Shown here: positions 23,889 through 31,533 of the stretch, in pieces
Numbering within the stretch: the first letter of the stretch is position 1
How the letters are laid out: each line of letters starts with the position of its first letter
Assembly: GCF_042675645.1 (NCBI RefSeq)
Contig: NZ_JBHTJH010000005.1
Coordinates: 1 to 64,000, forward strand
Length of the DNA stretch: 64,000 bases
Reading direction: 5' to 3'
Origin: Sungkyunkwania multivorans
GTDB taxonomy: Bacteria; Bacteroidota; Bacteroidia; Flavobacteriales; Flavobacteriaceae
Translations under genes and position numbers: made by a program
The notes under the pieces: model-generated
The model's database searches: none
Told to the model about the DNA's origin: nothing
Seen by the model: only the letters and a program-made list of their open reading frames with translations

Positions 23889-26255
23889 ATGAAAAAACAA
23901 CTACGCCTTTTGGTGGTCGCCCTCCTTTCGCTATGCGGCACCACCTCCATCAACGCACAAACCTTGAACGAATCTTTGGGTACGGGAGCGGGAGCTTCCA
24001 TCACCACTGGAGATTATAACACCATGATCGGGGATTCTGCGGCAACTACATTGTCTTCTGGATCACAGAATGTGATGGTGGGTACACGAGCGGGTTTTAG
24101 TCAGACTTCTGCTCAAGATAATGTGTTCATCGGACGTGACGCAGGTTATTCAAATACCACGGGCACGGACAACGTCTATATCGGACGATCTGCTGGTTTC
24201 TTAAGTACTTCCACGGACAATGTTTTTGTGGGTACTGAGGCTGGTCTTAGCAATGTTGCTGGCTTTGATAATGTCTTTGTCGGAGAACAGGCAGGTTTTC
24301 GAAATGCTGGTGGCGACAGAAATACGTTTATCGGTGAAGATGCTGGATATAGCAATACCGAAGGAAATGAGAACACTTTCGTGGGACGTACAGCAGGTAG
24401 GAACAATACCGATGGTTATAAGAATGCCTTCTTCGGAAACGATGCAGGCTATGATAATACGACAGGGTTTCACAATACGGCTATCGGAGATTCTGCGGGT
24501 ACTGATATGGGCGGAGCGCATAACAACACCATGATTGGTCATGCAGCGGGTGCGGCCACTGAACATGCCGATTACAACACTTTTGTAGGATCTTATGCTG
24601 GTTGGGATAATAATAGAACTAATGCTACCAACAATGCTAATCGAAATACCTATGTCGGTTTCTATGCCGGGTATTCCAATAGAATTGGAGAGGACAATGT
24701 TGGGATGGGGTACGATGCCAACTTTACTGTAACCTCTAATAGTAGAGCGACCTTTATGGGTGCTAGTATCAACTTGGATGCCGATGATGCGGTATTGATG
24801 GGATATGGTATCAATGCAGATGGTGGTAATAAGATGATCGTTCTTGGTGCTTTTGCGCAGGCCTATGGCGAAGGAGATATCGTTGTAGGATATAATGCTT
24901 ATAACGACTTTACTGGGAGCTTTGAGAATTACAAAACAGCCATCGGATATGAGGCCAATGTACGACAAAACTATTCCATAGGGATAGGTTATCAGGTAGA
25001 TGTGGACAATACACAAGGGATTGCTATAGGTGGGTCTTCTGTGGCTCAAGGTGATGGTGCCATCGCTATTGGATATAACGCCAAGGCAGATACGATCACT
25101 AATGCTAGTGCGTATAGCGTTGCCATAGGACATTCCTCGCGTGCAGTAGATACCCTATCCATTGGTTTAGGATATAAAGCGTATGCCAGTGGAAAATATA
25201 GCGTAGCCATTGGTCCAGAGGCTAGGGCAGAGCAAGATAATACCATGGTACTTGGAGGTGCTACCTATCCTTTAAGTGTAGGTATCGGTACCGACACTCC
25301 AAACGCCAACGCTTCCTTAGAGTTGGCAGATACCAACAAAGGATTCTTGGTCAACAGAATGACCGGCGCCTTACGAACTACTTTAGAAGGCAGCTTGGCA
25401 GCCGCAGATGAAGGGTTGATGGTCTATGACACGGATGACAAAGCGTTATACGTTTGGGACGGCGCTGCTTGGATCGGGGCCACCACAGATACTGATACCG
25501 ATGATCAAACATTGAGTATCGTCAATGACAGTCTTTATATACAAGACGGCAATTTCGTTCTTCTAAATCCTTACCTAGATAATACCGACAATCAAACACT
25601 GGCTTTGACGGTCAATGACCTTACGTTGACCAGCGACGACGGTACGGATACCGTAGACCTTTCTGGCTATTTGGATAATACCGATGCACAGGATCTAAGT
25701 CTTACAGGCAACACCTTGAGTTTGACCAATGATGGTACAACAGTAGATCTTTCGGCCTACGTAAATACCGATAGTCAGAATTTAACTTCGGCAAGCCTTA
25801 GTGGTAATACACTTACAGTTGCCATTGAAAACGGAACTTCTGTAGATGTAGACCTGTCACCGATATTATCAACCTTGGAAGCCGAAAATACAGCACAGCA
25901 AGCGCAGATCGATGATCTTCTGGCAAGAGTTACGACCATTGAGGCCTGTGCCTGTGGAGGAACGCTCAGAACTGATGAATTTGGAGCCAGAGCAAATAAA
26001 CCAGTGCTTTATCAGAACATTCCAAATCCATTTAAGAATACTTCGAGCATTGCCTATTACTTACCACAGAATGTCTCTAATGCCAAGATGGTATTCAGTG
26101 ATGGTAACGGGAAGATCGTTGCGCAGATGGATATCGCCGAAAGAGCTGAAGGCGAAGTAAATATCAATAGTCAAGGTCTAGCGGCCGGAGTTTACTTCTA
26201 CACCCTTTGGGTAGATGGGAAAAAGGTCGATACTAAAAAGATGGTAGTAGAGTAA
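23889..26255 (+). CDS. Giant beta-roll adhesin-like protein with T9SS type A sorting domain (copy 2)
   Basis: A 788-residue paralog of the preceding protein. Signal peptide 1-23 (cut after INAQ). The repeat head (DNVFIG-DAG, DNVFVG-EAG) and YadA-like SIAIG section follow the same order and are close in sequence to copy 1 up to the VWDGAAW segment (about 540). Then the copies part: this one has Asp/Thr-rich repeats (DNTDNQTL, DNTDAQDL, NTDSQNL; about 545-650), a short coiled coil (about 660-690) and a C-terminal T9SS domain (about 705-788; NIPNPFKNTSS to KKMVVE). It should cross the outer membrane by T9SS and be surface-attached. Codon-level similarity to copy 1 indicates duplication with exchange of tails. 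Confidence 0.85.
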   Translation: MKKQLRLLVVALLSLCGTTSINAQTLNESLGTGAGASITTGDYNTMIGDSAATTLSSGSQNVMVGTRAGFSQTSAQDNVFIGRDAGYSNTTGTDNVYIGRSAGFLSTSTDNVFVGTEAGLSNVAGFDNVFVGEQAGFRNAGGDRNTFIGEDAGYSNTEGNENTFVGRTAGRNNTDGYKNAFFGNDAGYDNTTGFHNTAIGDSAGTDMGGAHNNTMIGHAAGAATEHADYNTFVGSYAGWDNNRTNATNNANRNTYVGFYAGYSNRIGEDNVGMGYDANFTVTSNSRATFMGASINLDADDAVLMGYGINADGGNKMIVLGAFAQAYGEGDIVVGYNAYNDFTGSFENYKTAIGYEANVRQNYSIGIGYQVDVDNTQGIAIGGSSVAQGDGAIAIGYNAKADTITNASAYSVAIGHSSRAVDTLSIGLGYKAYASGKYSVAIGPEARAEQDNTMVLGGATYPLSVGIGTDTPNANASLELADTNKGFLVNRMTGALRTTLEGSLAAADEGLMVYDTDDKALYVWDGAAWIGATTDTDTDDQTLSIVNDSLYIQDGNFVLLNPYLDNTDNQTLALTVNDLTLTSDDGTDTVDLSGYLDNTDAQDLSLTGNTLSLTNDGTTVDLSAYVNTDSQNLTSASLSGNTLTVAIENGTSVDVDLSPILSTLEAENTAQQAQIDDLLARVTTIEACACGGTLRTDEFGARANKPVLYQNIPNPFKNTSSIAYYLPQNVSNAKMVFSDGNGKIVAQMDIAERAEGEVNINSQGLAAGVYFYTLWVDGKKVDTKKMVVE

Positions 26256-26282
26256 AACTACACATCCAAAATATTATAAGTG

Positions 26283-26316
26283 AACCGTTCTCTTTATGAG
26301 AGCGGTTTTTTTATTT
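26283..26316 (+). terminator. Intrinsic terminator, adhesin 2
   Basis: Stem AACCGTTCTC / GAGAGCGGTT (26283-26292 / 26298-26307, one G-T wobble), loop TTTAT, then a T-run to 26312 and more Ts after one A. It lies inside the open frame that begins at 26280 and so excludes starts before 26325 for the next gene. Confidence 0.9.
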
Positions 26317-26324
26317 TTACACAT

Positions 26325-27338
26325 ATGAGAGCGATGCACGTCGATACTTTAAACACCTTTCTTATTCTGCTGTCGTTGATATTGGCCTATATGTTACCCT
26401 TCGAGTTGTTTCTATTGGCCTATGCCATTCTAGGGCCCTTGCATTACCTCACCGAAATACAATGGATACAAGGCAAGAAATACTTTGTGAAGAGCAAGAG
26501 CTGGAAATACTTGATCATCGTTTTTGCTTTTACTTTTTCTATACCTATAGTCTTGTCACTTTCATATTTTGATGGGATTGAAAACGAATGGTTTCAATTC
26601 CTAAAATACGATGCAAGGACCTATCTCAACGGACTCTTATTTTTAGCCTTGGTGACAGCCTTGTCATTGGTTGTTTTTAAGAAGGAGAAAGTACAATTGA
26701 TAGCCATAGCTGTTGGAATTGTCATCGCCATACTCTTGAATCAGTTCATGGAATACCACGTTGTCGTAGGTATCTTTTTACCGACCATCATCCATGTCTT
26801 TCTCTTTACGCTGCTCTTTATGTTATATGGCAACCTAAAGACGCATAGCAAGACGGGGTATCTCAATGTCGTTTTGATGCTATTGATACCTTTCTTTATT
26901 TTAAATCTAAGCTTGCCCGACGCCTTTTATGAGTTTTCTAACGAAACGAAGGAGATCTTTACCGAGAACAGTTTTTTTGTACTCCCAACACAACTGTCGA
27001 GAATGTTGGGCTTTAGTGACGGCTCTCAATTCTTCTTTTATGATCAGTTGATGATCAAGATCCAAATATTTGTATCCTTTGCCTATACCTATCACTATCT
27101 CAACTGGTTCTCTAAGACGACCGTTATCGGATGGCATAAGCAGCTAACTACCAAACGATCTTTAATTATCCTTGCGGTTTGGATCGCATCGATGCTGTTA
27201 TACGCATATGATTATAAATTGGGTTTAGCTTTATTGCTATTTTTGAGTGTGCTTCACGTTTTTATGGAATTTCCTTTGAACGTTATTTCGATAAAAGGTA
27301 TTGGGCAGTTCGTTTACAGTAAATTCAGAAGTGGATAG
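26325..27338 (+). CDS. Polytopic membrane protein with conserved-looking His residues, function unknown
   Basis: A 337-residue protein with about nine TM helices and almost no soluble part. Histidines lie in or near membrane segments in GPLHYLTEI, TIIHVFL, YTYHYLNWF, IGWH and LHVFMEFPLN, a pattern reminiscent of Brp/Blh carotene oxygenases or other di-iron membrane enzymes; no family is certain. The frame opens at a GTG at 26280, but that part encodes the preceding terminator, so the ATG at 26325 (or 26334) is the start. A beta-propeller lipoprotein follows 27 bp downstream and may be cotranscribed. Confidence 0.65.
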   Translation: MRAMHVDTLNTFLILLSLILAYMLPFELFLLAYAILGPLHYLTEIQWIQGKKYFVKSKSWKYLIIVFAFTFSIPIVLSLSYFDGIENEWFQFLKYDARTYLNGLLFLALVTALSLVVFKKEKVQLIAIAVGIVIAILLNQFMEYHVVVGIFLPTIIHVFLFTLLFMLYGNLKTHSKTGYLNVVLMLLIPFFILNLSLPDAFYEFSNETKEIFTENSFFVLPTQLSRMLGFSDGSQFFFYDQLMIKIQIFVSFAYTYHYLNWFSKTTVIGWHKQLTTKRSLIILAVWIASMLLYAYDYKLGLALLLFLSVLHVFMEFPLNVISIKGIGQFVYSKFRSG

Positions 27339-27365
27339 ATCAACTATAATATTTATATCATTCAA

Positions 27366-28406
27366 TTGATGAAGAACATCATATTTTTCTTTTTGATACT
27401 ATTTCTTTCCTGTGGAAAAGAGCATCGCGCTCCTCGTGATTTCAGTCACGTTGAGGTGGAAGTGATCTACAAGAACGAATCTGCCAGTTTTAGGGCTATC
27501 GAGATCGATAAGCAGGAAAATTTGGTCTTTGCTGACAACAATGGCATCGTCGGTATCATCGATGTAAAGAACGATCGTTCTAAATTCATTCAAACAAAAC
27601 GCGACACCTTGGTACCCCATTACCGATCGCTGGCCATAGCTAATGGTCATCAACTTGCGTTGAGCATCGCCAATCCCGCTTTGCTCTATCATAGTGAGCA
27701 AAAAGATTTCGTCTACACTGAGGAAAACGAGAAGGTATTCTACGATGCCATGCACTTCTGGAATGATGAAGAGGGGATTGCGATGGGAGATCCAATAGAA
27801 GATTGTCTTTCGGTGATCATCACCAGAAATGGTGGTCACTCTTGGCGGAAGGTCTCTTGTGAAGTCCTTCCTAAAACTGAAGAAGGAGAAGCGGCATTTG
27901 CAGCCAGCGATACCAATATTGCCATTGTTGGAAATGATACGTGGTTGTTTTCAGGTGGAAAGAAAAGTCGGGTATTTTATTCATCAGATAAAGGAATAAC
28001 TTGGACAGTGTTCGACACACCTATCATTCAAGGAGAGCCTGCACAAGGAATTTATTCAGGGGATTTTTATGATGAGAATCATGGGATCGTGATAGGAGGG
28101 GATTATACAAAGCCCGAGGAAAATACTGCTAATAAAGCGATCACAAAAGATGGAGGCAAGACCTGGCAATTGGTGAGCAGCGGGAAAGAACCTGGTTATA
28201 AGAGTTGTGTCCAATATGTGCCTTGGGGAGATGCAAAGGAAATAATGGCAGTAGGTTTTACCGGGATTTCATATAGCAATGATGGAGGAGAGGAATGGAC
28301 GGCGCTTTCAGATGAAAGCTTTTACACGCTTCGATTCCTAAATGATACAGTGGCCTATGCCGCCGGAAAAGGCAGAATAGCCAAGTTGACATTTAAGCAG
28401 ATCTAA
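27366..28406 (+). CDS. YCF48-like beta-propeller lipoprotein
   Basis: A 346-residue lipoprotein: hydrophobic leader and lipobox FLSC (Cys16), followed by KEHR. Four Asp-box/BNR-like motifs are spaced through it: NGGHSWRKV, DKGITWTVF, DGGKTWQLV and DGGEEWTAL. This is the repeat type of YCF48/sialidase-like propellers, often named oxidoreductase or photosystem-assembly-related without enzymatic proof. No catalytic residues were identified. It lies 27 bp after the membrane protein gene and is closed by a bidirectional terminator. Confidence 0.8.
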   Translation: MMKNIIFFFLILFLSCGKEHRAPRDFSHVEVEVIYKNESASFRAIEIDKQENLVFADNNGIVGIIDVKNDRSKFIQTKRDTLVPHYRSLAIANGHQLALSIANPALLYHSEQKDFVYTEENEKVFYDAMHFWNDEEGIAMGDPIEDCLSVIITRNGGHSWRKVSCEVLPKTEEGEAAFAASDTNIAIVGNDTWLFSGGKKSRVFYSSDKGITWTVFDTPIIQGEPAQGIYSGDFYDENHGIVIGGDYTKPEENTANKAITKDGGKTWQLVSSGKEPGYKSCVQYVPWGDAKEIMAVGFTGISYSNDGGEEWTALSDESFYTLRFLNDTVAYAAGKGRIAKLTFKQI

Positions 28407-28434
28407 AGGTGTTTGCTCTCAAAAACGAATAAGA

Positions 28435-28460
28435 AAAGGAGAGCTTTTCTGCTCTCCTTT
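28435..28460. terminator. Bidirectional terminator
   Basis: Stem AAAGGAGAGC / GCTCTCCTTT (perfect 10 bp) with loop TTTTCT. A-rich and T-rich flanks suit termination of both convergent genes. Confidence 0.8.
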
Positions 28461-28500
28461 CTAACTAACCAACTAACTCAAAATCAAAGTCAACCTTCAA

Positions 28501-28848
28501 TTAAACATTGACCACTATATATCTTTTTCCGGATCTTTTATAGTAGACGCCACCACTTTTGTAGTACCTTACACCTCTTACTTTTACGACCTTGTAACCT
28601 CTAGGCAATTTGGTTACCGCTGCGCCGACCGGAGCCTTTATTGTAATGTATCTTCCGTTGCTCTTTTTGTACCATACACCTTTGGAGATATAGTACCTGC
28701 TGTTGTTATGTACTACAACTCTGGGGTTATGTACTTTGGTGACGACCACGGTTTTTGCAGGTCGTACCGCTACTGCGGTGCGAGTGGCGCAGGAGGTAAA
28801 CGCTATTGCTAAAACAAGGGTGGTAATAATGGATCTTAGGGCTTTCAT
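28501..28848 (-). CDS. Small basic lipoprotein with YYxxG repeats (DUF6515-like)
   Basis: A 115-residue lipoprotein, lipobox FTSC (Cys20). The mature part has two-fold repeats of the type RYYISKGVWYKKSNGRYI and RYYKSGGVYYKRSGKRYI separated by VTKLPRGYKVVKV. This is the pattern of DUF6515-type small periplasmic proteins. It is strongly basic (Lys/Arg) and presumably sits on the inner face of the outer membrane or in the periplasm. It stands alone between a terminator and the sigma-factor operon. Function unknown. Confidence 0.7.
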   Translation of the reverse strand: MKALRSIITTLVLAIAFTSCATRTAVAVRPAKTVVVTKVHNPRVVVHNNSRYYISKGVWYKKSNGRYITIKAPVGAAVTKLPRGYKVVKVRGVRYYKSGGVYYKRSGKRYIVVNV

Positions 28849-28979
28849 AATATTTTTGTTTTTATTGTTGATATAAGTAAGACCTGCTCAACAAGGAAAG
28901 GTTTAACCAAGAGGCAAAAAAAAGAACAGGCATATGACCCGTTCTTTATGAATAATAGTGAACAATCTTTTATGGCTAA

Positions 28980-29438
28980 TCAATTATTACCGAAACGTCT
29001 TTTGCGTTGTTCTCTGAACTTTTTAATGATCTCTCTGTTGAAGTCATCCTCAGCTTTTCTGAGCAGAATAATTTTCCTTGCAGAAATCACTTTTCGAAGA
29101 TCAGTAACGAGCTTTATGCGTTCGGCATGTAAGTTCTTTTCAATGTCCAACATCTCCTGAAGAAGTTGTTCGGCTTCGTTGTCGGAGATATCTCCACCGC
29201 TGGCTCTCAGTTGCCGTTTGATCTTTCCAAGATCTTCGTTTTTCAACTTATAGCTGGCCTCATCAAAGGCATTGTAGATCGGCCAAAATTGTTGCGCTTC
29301 CTTGCTAGAAAGGTCAAGCCTTTCTGTAATGAAGGCAACTTTCAGGGCTTTTATCTTTTCTTTTGCTGGGCGCTGGGCAAACAACGACGTTGATGCGAGC
29401 AATAACATCACAGCGAGTATAGTAAATCTAGGTTTCAT
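28980..29438 (-). CDS. Periplasmic Spy/CpxP-like helical protein
   Basis: A 152-residue exported protein, signal peptide 1-21 (cut after SLFA). The rest is almost entirely charged helix with LSSKEAQQFWPIYNAF and EMLDIEKNLHAERIKLVTDL, resembling the LTxxQ-type Spy/CpxP chaperone and sensor proteins and metal-resistance relatives. It is the last gene of a three-gene minus-strand unit with an ECF sigma factor and an anti-sigma-like membrane protein, so it may be the envelope arm of that stress response. Confidence 0.7.
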   Translation of the reverse strand: MKPRFTILAVMLLLASTSLFAQRPAKEKIKALKVAFITERLDLSSKEAQQFWPIYNAFDEASYKLKNEDLGKIKRQLRASGGDISDNEAEQLLQEMLDIEKNLHAERIKLVTDLRKVISARKIILLRKAEDDFNREIIKKFREQRKRRFGNN

Positions 29439-29526
29439 TCGTTAGGCTTTTTTTCTCTGTAATAATCTTATTTTTAATTAACTGACCAATAGTAATCATC
29501 GGTTCTATGGCCGTTTTATGTACAAA

Positions 29527-30165
29527 TCAATTTGTTTGGCTCGTTTCATATAGATAATCGTCTACACTTTCTATATTGTTATTTATGAACTCGATCACCT
29601 CTTCATCGGAATATTCCTCTTCAATGATCTCGGCATAATCTAATGTCTCCGTGCCAAATACCTCTGCAATCTCATAGCTATTTAAAGTGGTGCCTGTTGC
29701 GATGTACTTCTCGATGTCTTCATTTTCGATCTGCGCCCATTGCTTCTCTAGGTCTGATGCTCCCGGAAATGCAAATTTGATGGCGACGAAGAGCAAAATG
29801 GCGGCAGCTACGCCAGATATCGCATAATAATATTTTTTGTACGAGTGAAGCTTCACAACTTTGGTGGACGATGCCTTATCTTGGTTCAATTTATCGAACA
29901 GCCGTTCTTCAAAGCTTGAAAAATAACCGTCGGGAACGCGCATCCCTTCCTTTGCTGGAAGCTTTTCTGTAAGCATCTTTTCATCCAACTGTTCATTCAT
30001 ATTTTCAAAATAACCGCTTGGGACGGACATGCCATCATCCTTTGGTAGACTGATTTCTGAACTATTCAATTTATCAAAAAGAGCATCTCCAAAAGTTTCA
30101 AAGTATCCTTGGGGTACCTTAAAACCGTCTTTTTTATCGGCGTTATGTGATTTTTCTTTACTCAT
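29527..30165 (-). CDS. Putative anti-sigma factor with three VPxGYF modules and one TM helix
   Basis: A 212-residue single-pass membrane protein. The cytoplasmic part holds three copies of a module (residues 15-33, 46-64 and 75-93) with core VP-GYF and a following LFDKL or related helix. A TM helix lies at about 112-132; the periplasmic part is acidic, ending in a run of Glu/Asp/Asn. Placement directly behind an ECF sigma gene (gap 32 bp) implies anti-sigma function, but a canonical zinc anti-sigma (HxxxCxxC) motif is absent. The modules may be repeated sigma-binding sites. Confidence 0.7.
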   Translation of the reverse strand: MSKEKSHNADKKDGFKVPQGYFETFGDALFDKLNSSEISLPKDDGMSVPSGYFENMNEQLDEKMLTEKLPAKEGMRVPDGYFSSFEERLFDKLNQDKASSTKVVKLHSYKKYYYAISGVAAAILLFVAIKFAFPGASDLEKQWAQIENEDIEKYIATGTTLNSYEIAEVFGTETLDYAEIIEEEYSDEEVIEFINNNIESVDDYLYETSQTN

Positions 30166-30197
30166 TTACAGGTTTGACATTAAAATCGCTTTAAGGT

Positions 30198-30743
30198 TTA
30201 ATGCTCATTTGTTAAATAAAACTCAATTTTTTTTACAGCATGATGGTAGGAGGCCTTTAAGGCTCCTACTGAAGTGTCCAATACATCCGACATATCCTGG
30301 TACTTCATATCTTCGAAATACTTCATATTAAAGACCATGCGCTGTTTTTCGGGTAAAGTGGCTAAGGCTTTTTGCAGTTTTAGCTGTATCTCATCCCCTT
30401 CAAAATATACATCGGATTGGAGGTTGTTCACTAATTGTTGATATACCTCTTCACTAGAGATACCTTGCTTTTTGGACCTATTATTGATAAATGTGATGGC
30501 CTCATTGGTCGCTATGCGGTACATCCAAGAGTATAGTTTACTTTCTCCTTTAAACTTGTCAATACTCCTATATACTTTTATAAATGTATTTTGCAGAACG
30601 TCATCAGTGTCATCATGATTCATTACCATGCGTCTAATATGCCAATACAGACGCTCTTGGTACAAGGCCACCAACTTGCGAAACGCAACCTCTTGGGTTT
30701 GCCGGTCCTTGAGTTCTTCGATAAGGGTAAATTCTGTTGTCAA
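30198..30743 (-). CDS. ECF-type RNA polymerase sigma factor
   Basis: A 181-residue sigma-70 family extracytoplasmic-function factor. Region 2 contains DDTDDVLQNTFIKVYRSIDKF and SWMYRIATNEAI; region 4 contains LPEKQRMVFNMKYFEDMKYQDMS followed by a helix-turn-helix. It is the first gene of the unit with the anti-sigma-like and Spy-like genes. Upstream on its strand TATCTTTA gives a near-consensus -7 box, which suggests transcription by the housekeeping sigma; autoregulation is not evident. Confidence 0.92.
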   Translation of the reverse strand: MTTEFTLIEELKDRQTQEVAFRKLVALYQERLYWHIRRMVMNHDDTDDVLQNTFIKVYRSIDKFKGESKLYSWMYRIATNEAITFINNRSKKQGISSEEVYQQLVNNLQSDVYFEGDEIQLKLQKALATLPEKQRMVFNMKYFEDMKYQDMSDVLDTSVGALKASYHHAVKKIEFYLTNEH

Positions 30744-30904
30744 TGCGTACGATTTGGTTCTTTGACTAAAGATATTGAAAAAGGTTTAAAACTAATTTTT
30801 GTAGGATTTATGGGGCAGGAAACTACCTGTTAATAAAAATATGATGTCATTAATCGATTTTTTTTAACTTTTTATCGATAGTTTCAGATAAAATTATATC
30901 TTAG

Positions 30905-31017
30905 CAAAGCAATTCACATTTTATATTACAGTGTATTAGTTAGGTTTTCCAAGTAACCAAAATTGCGTCCCTACAATTTTAAAGGATGAGGAAGTAAGAC
31001 ACCCTCATCCTTTTTTT
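30905..31017 (+). ncRNA. Candidate small RNA of about 105 nt
   Basis: A strong + strand terminator (30981-31017) is preceded by no + strand gene. A near-consensus -7 box, TATCTTAG (30897-30904), lies about 110 nt upstream. Between them are two short stems, GGTT/AACC and AAATTG/CAATTT, and no start codon followed by a plausible frame. This fits a short non-coding transcript between the sigma-factor unit and the small membrane gene. It matches no RNA family known to me; a terminator serving an unseen short peptide is the alternative. Confidence 0.35.
30981..31017 (+). terminator. Intrinsic terminator
   Basis: Perfect 11-bp stem AAAGGATGAGG / CCTCATCCTTT (30981-30991 / 31003-31013), loop of 11 nt, T7 from 31011. 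The nearest gene to its left is on the opposite strand. Confidence 0.85.
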
Positions 31018-31263
31018 GTGCCCCATCCTTATAGTCTTCTGTCTTTGTTCGGAGCTCGAGATAATTTAGAGGTAGATGTTGTGAAAAGGTCATATTTTGT
31101 TGTGAACTGTCAGAAAAGTGTTGTTAACCGAAAAAAACGTGCATTTCGCCTTTTAATCTATTTTATAGGTTTATTCGTCCAAAATAATCGAGATGTATGA
31201 TTCTTCTGTTGCATATTTGAAGTGTTGAATGATTATTTGCCTTAACCATTAAAACATACGGAT

Positions 31264-31431
31264 ATGACAACATTACTACTCATCAAGAATATTTTTTCTA
31301 GTGCTTTTAACCAGATCGAGAATGCTTTTTTAGCGTTTCTATTTAAACTGGCAACATTGTTTTGCGTGGTACTCATCGGAACAATTATCTATGCGTTTGT
31401 GTATAGACTTGCCACAGGATTCGCATTCTAA
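31264..31431 (+). CDS. 55-residue membrane protein (DUF6747-like)
   Basis: ATG to TAA, 55 codons. A first amphipathic stretch (MTTLLLIKNIF, then SSAFNQIENAFLAFLFK) leads into a TM helix (about 28-49, LATLFCVVLIGTIIYAF) and the end YRLATGFAF. It resembles small conserved flavobacterial membrane proteins of the DUF6747 type; the family name is from memory and uncertain. It is followed within 40 bp by its own intrinsic terminator, which supports a real monocistronic gene. Function unknown; peptide-sized regulators of membrane complexes are one possibility. Confidence 0.7.
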   Translation: MTTLLLIKNIFSSAFNQIENAFLAFLFKLATLFCVVLIGTIIYAFVYRLATGFAF

Positions 31432-31470
31432 GCTGTCGATAAAACCAAATACGCACACGAAAAATAAAAT

Positions 31471-31498
31471 CTTGAGTTGGCCAAGCTCAAGGTTTTTT
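31471..31498 (+). terminator. Intrinsic terminator, small membrane gene
   Basis: Stem CTTGAG / CTCAAG extended by TTGG/CCAA with a bulged G, followed by GG and T6. Confidence 0.7.
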
Positions 31499-31533
31499 CC
31501 TGTTTTACAACTTCCCTAAATGGTCACATATAG

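Noticed and set aside
24201..25133. Long open frame (310 codons) antisense to adhesin 2
   Set aside because: It follows from the repeating codon pattern of the adhesin head; composition is Ile/Ser-rich without domain or start context.
21500..25250. Regularly spaced short repeats suggesting a CRISPR array
   Set aside because: They are translated, degenerate codon repeats of the beta-roll heads with no conserved direct-repeat/spacer structure.
26280..26324. GTG start for the His-rich membrane protein
   Set aside because: These bases form the terminator of the preceding gene.
31018..31200. 60-codon frame after the orphan terminator
   Set aside because: It starts directly in the T-run of a terminator and has no coding signature.
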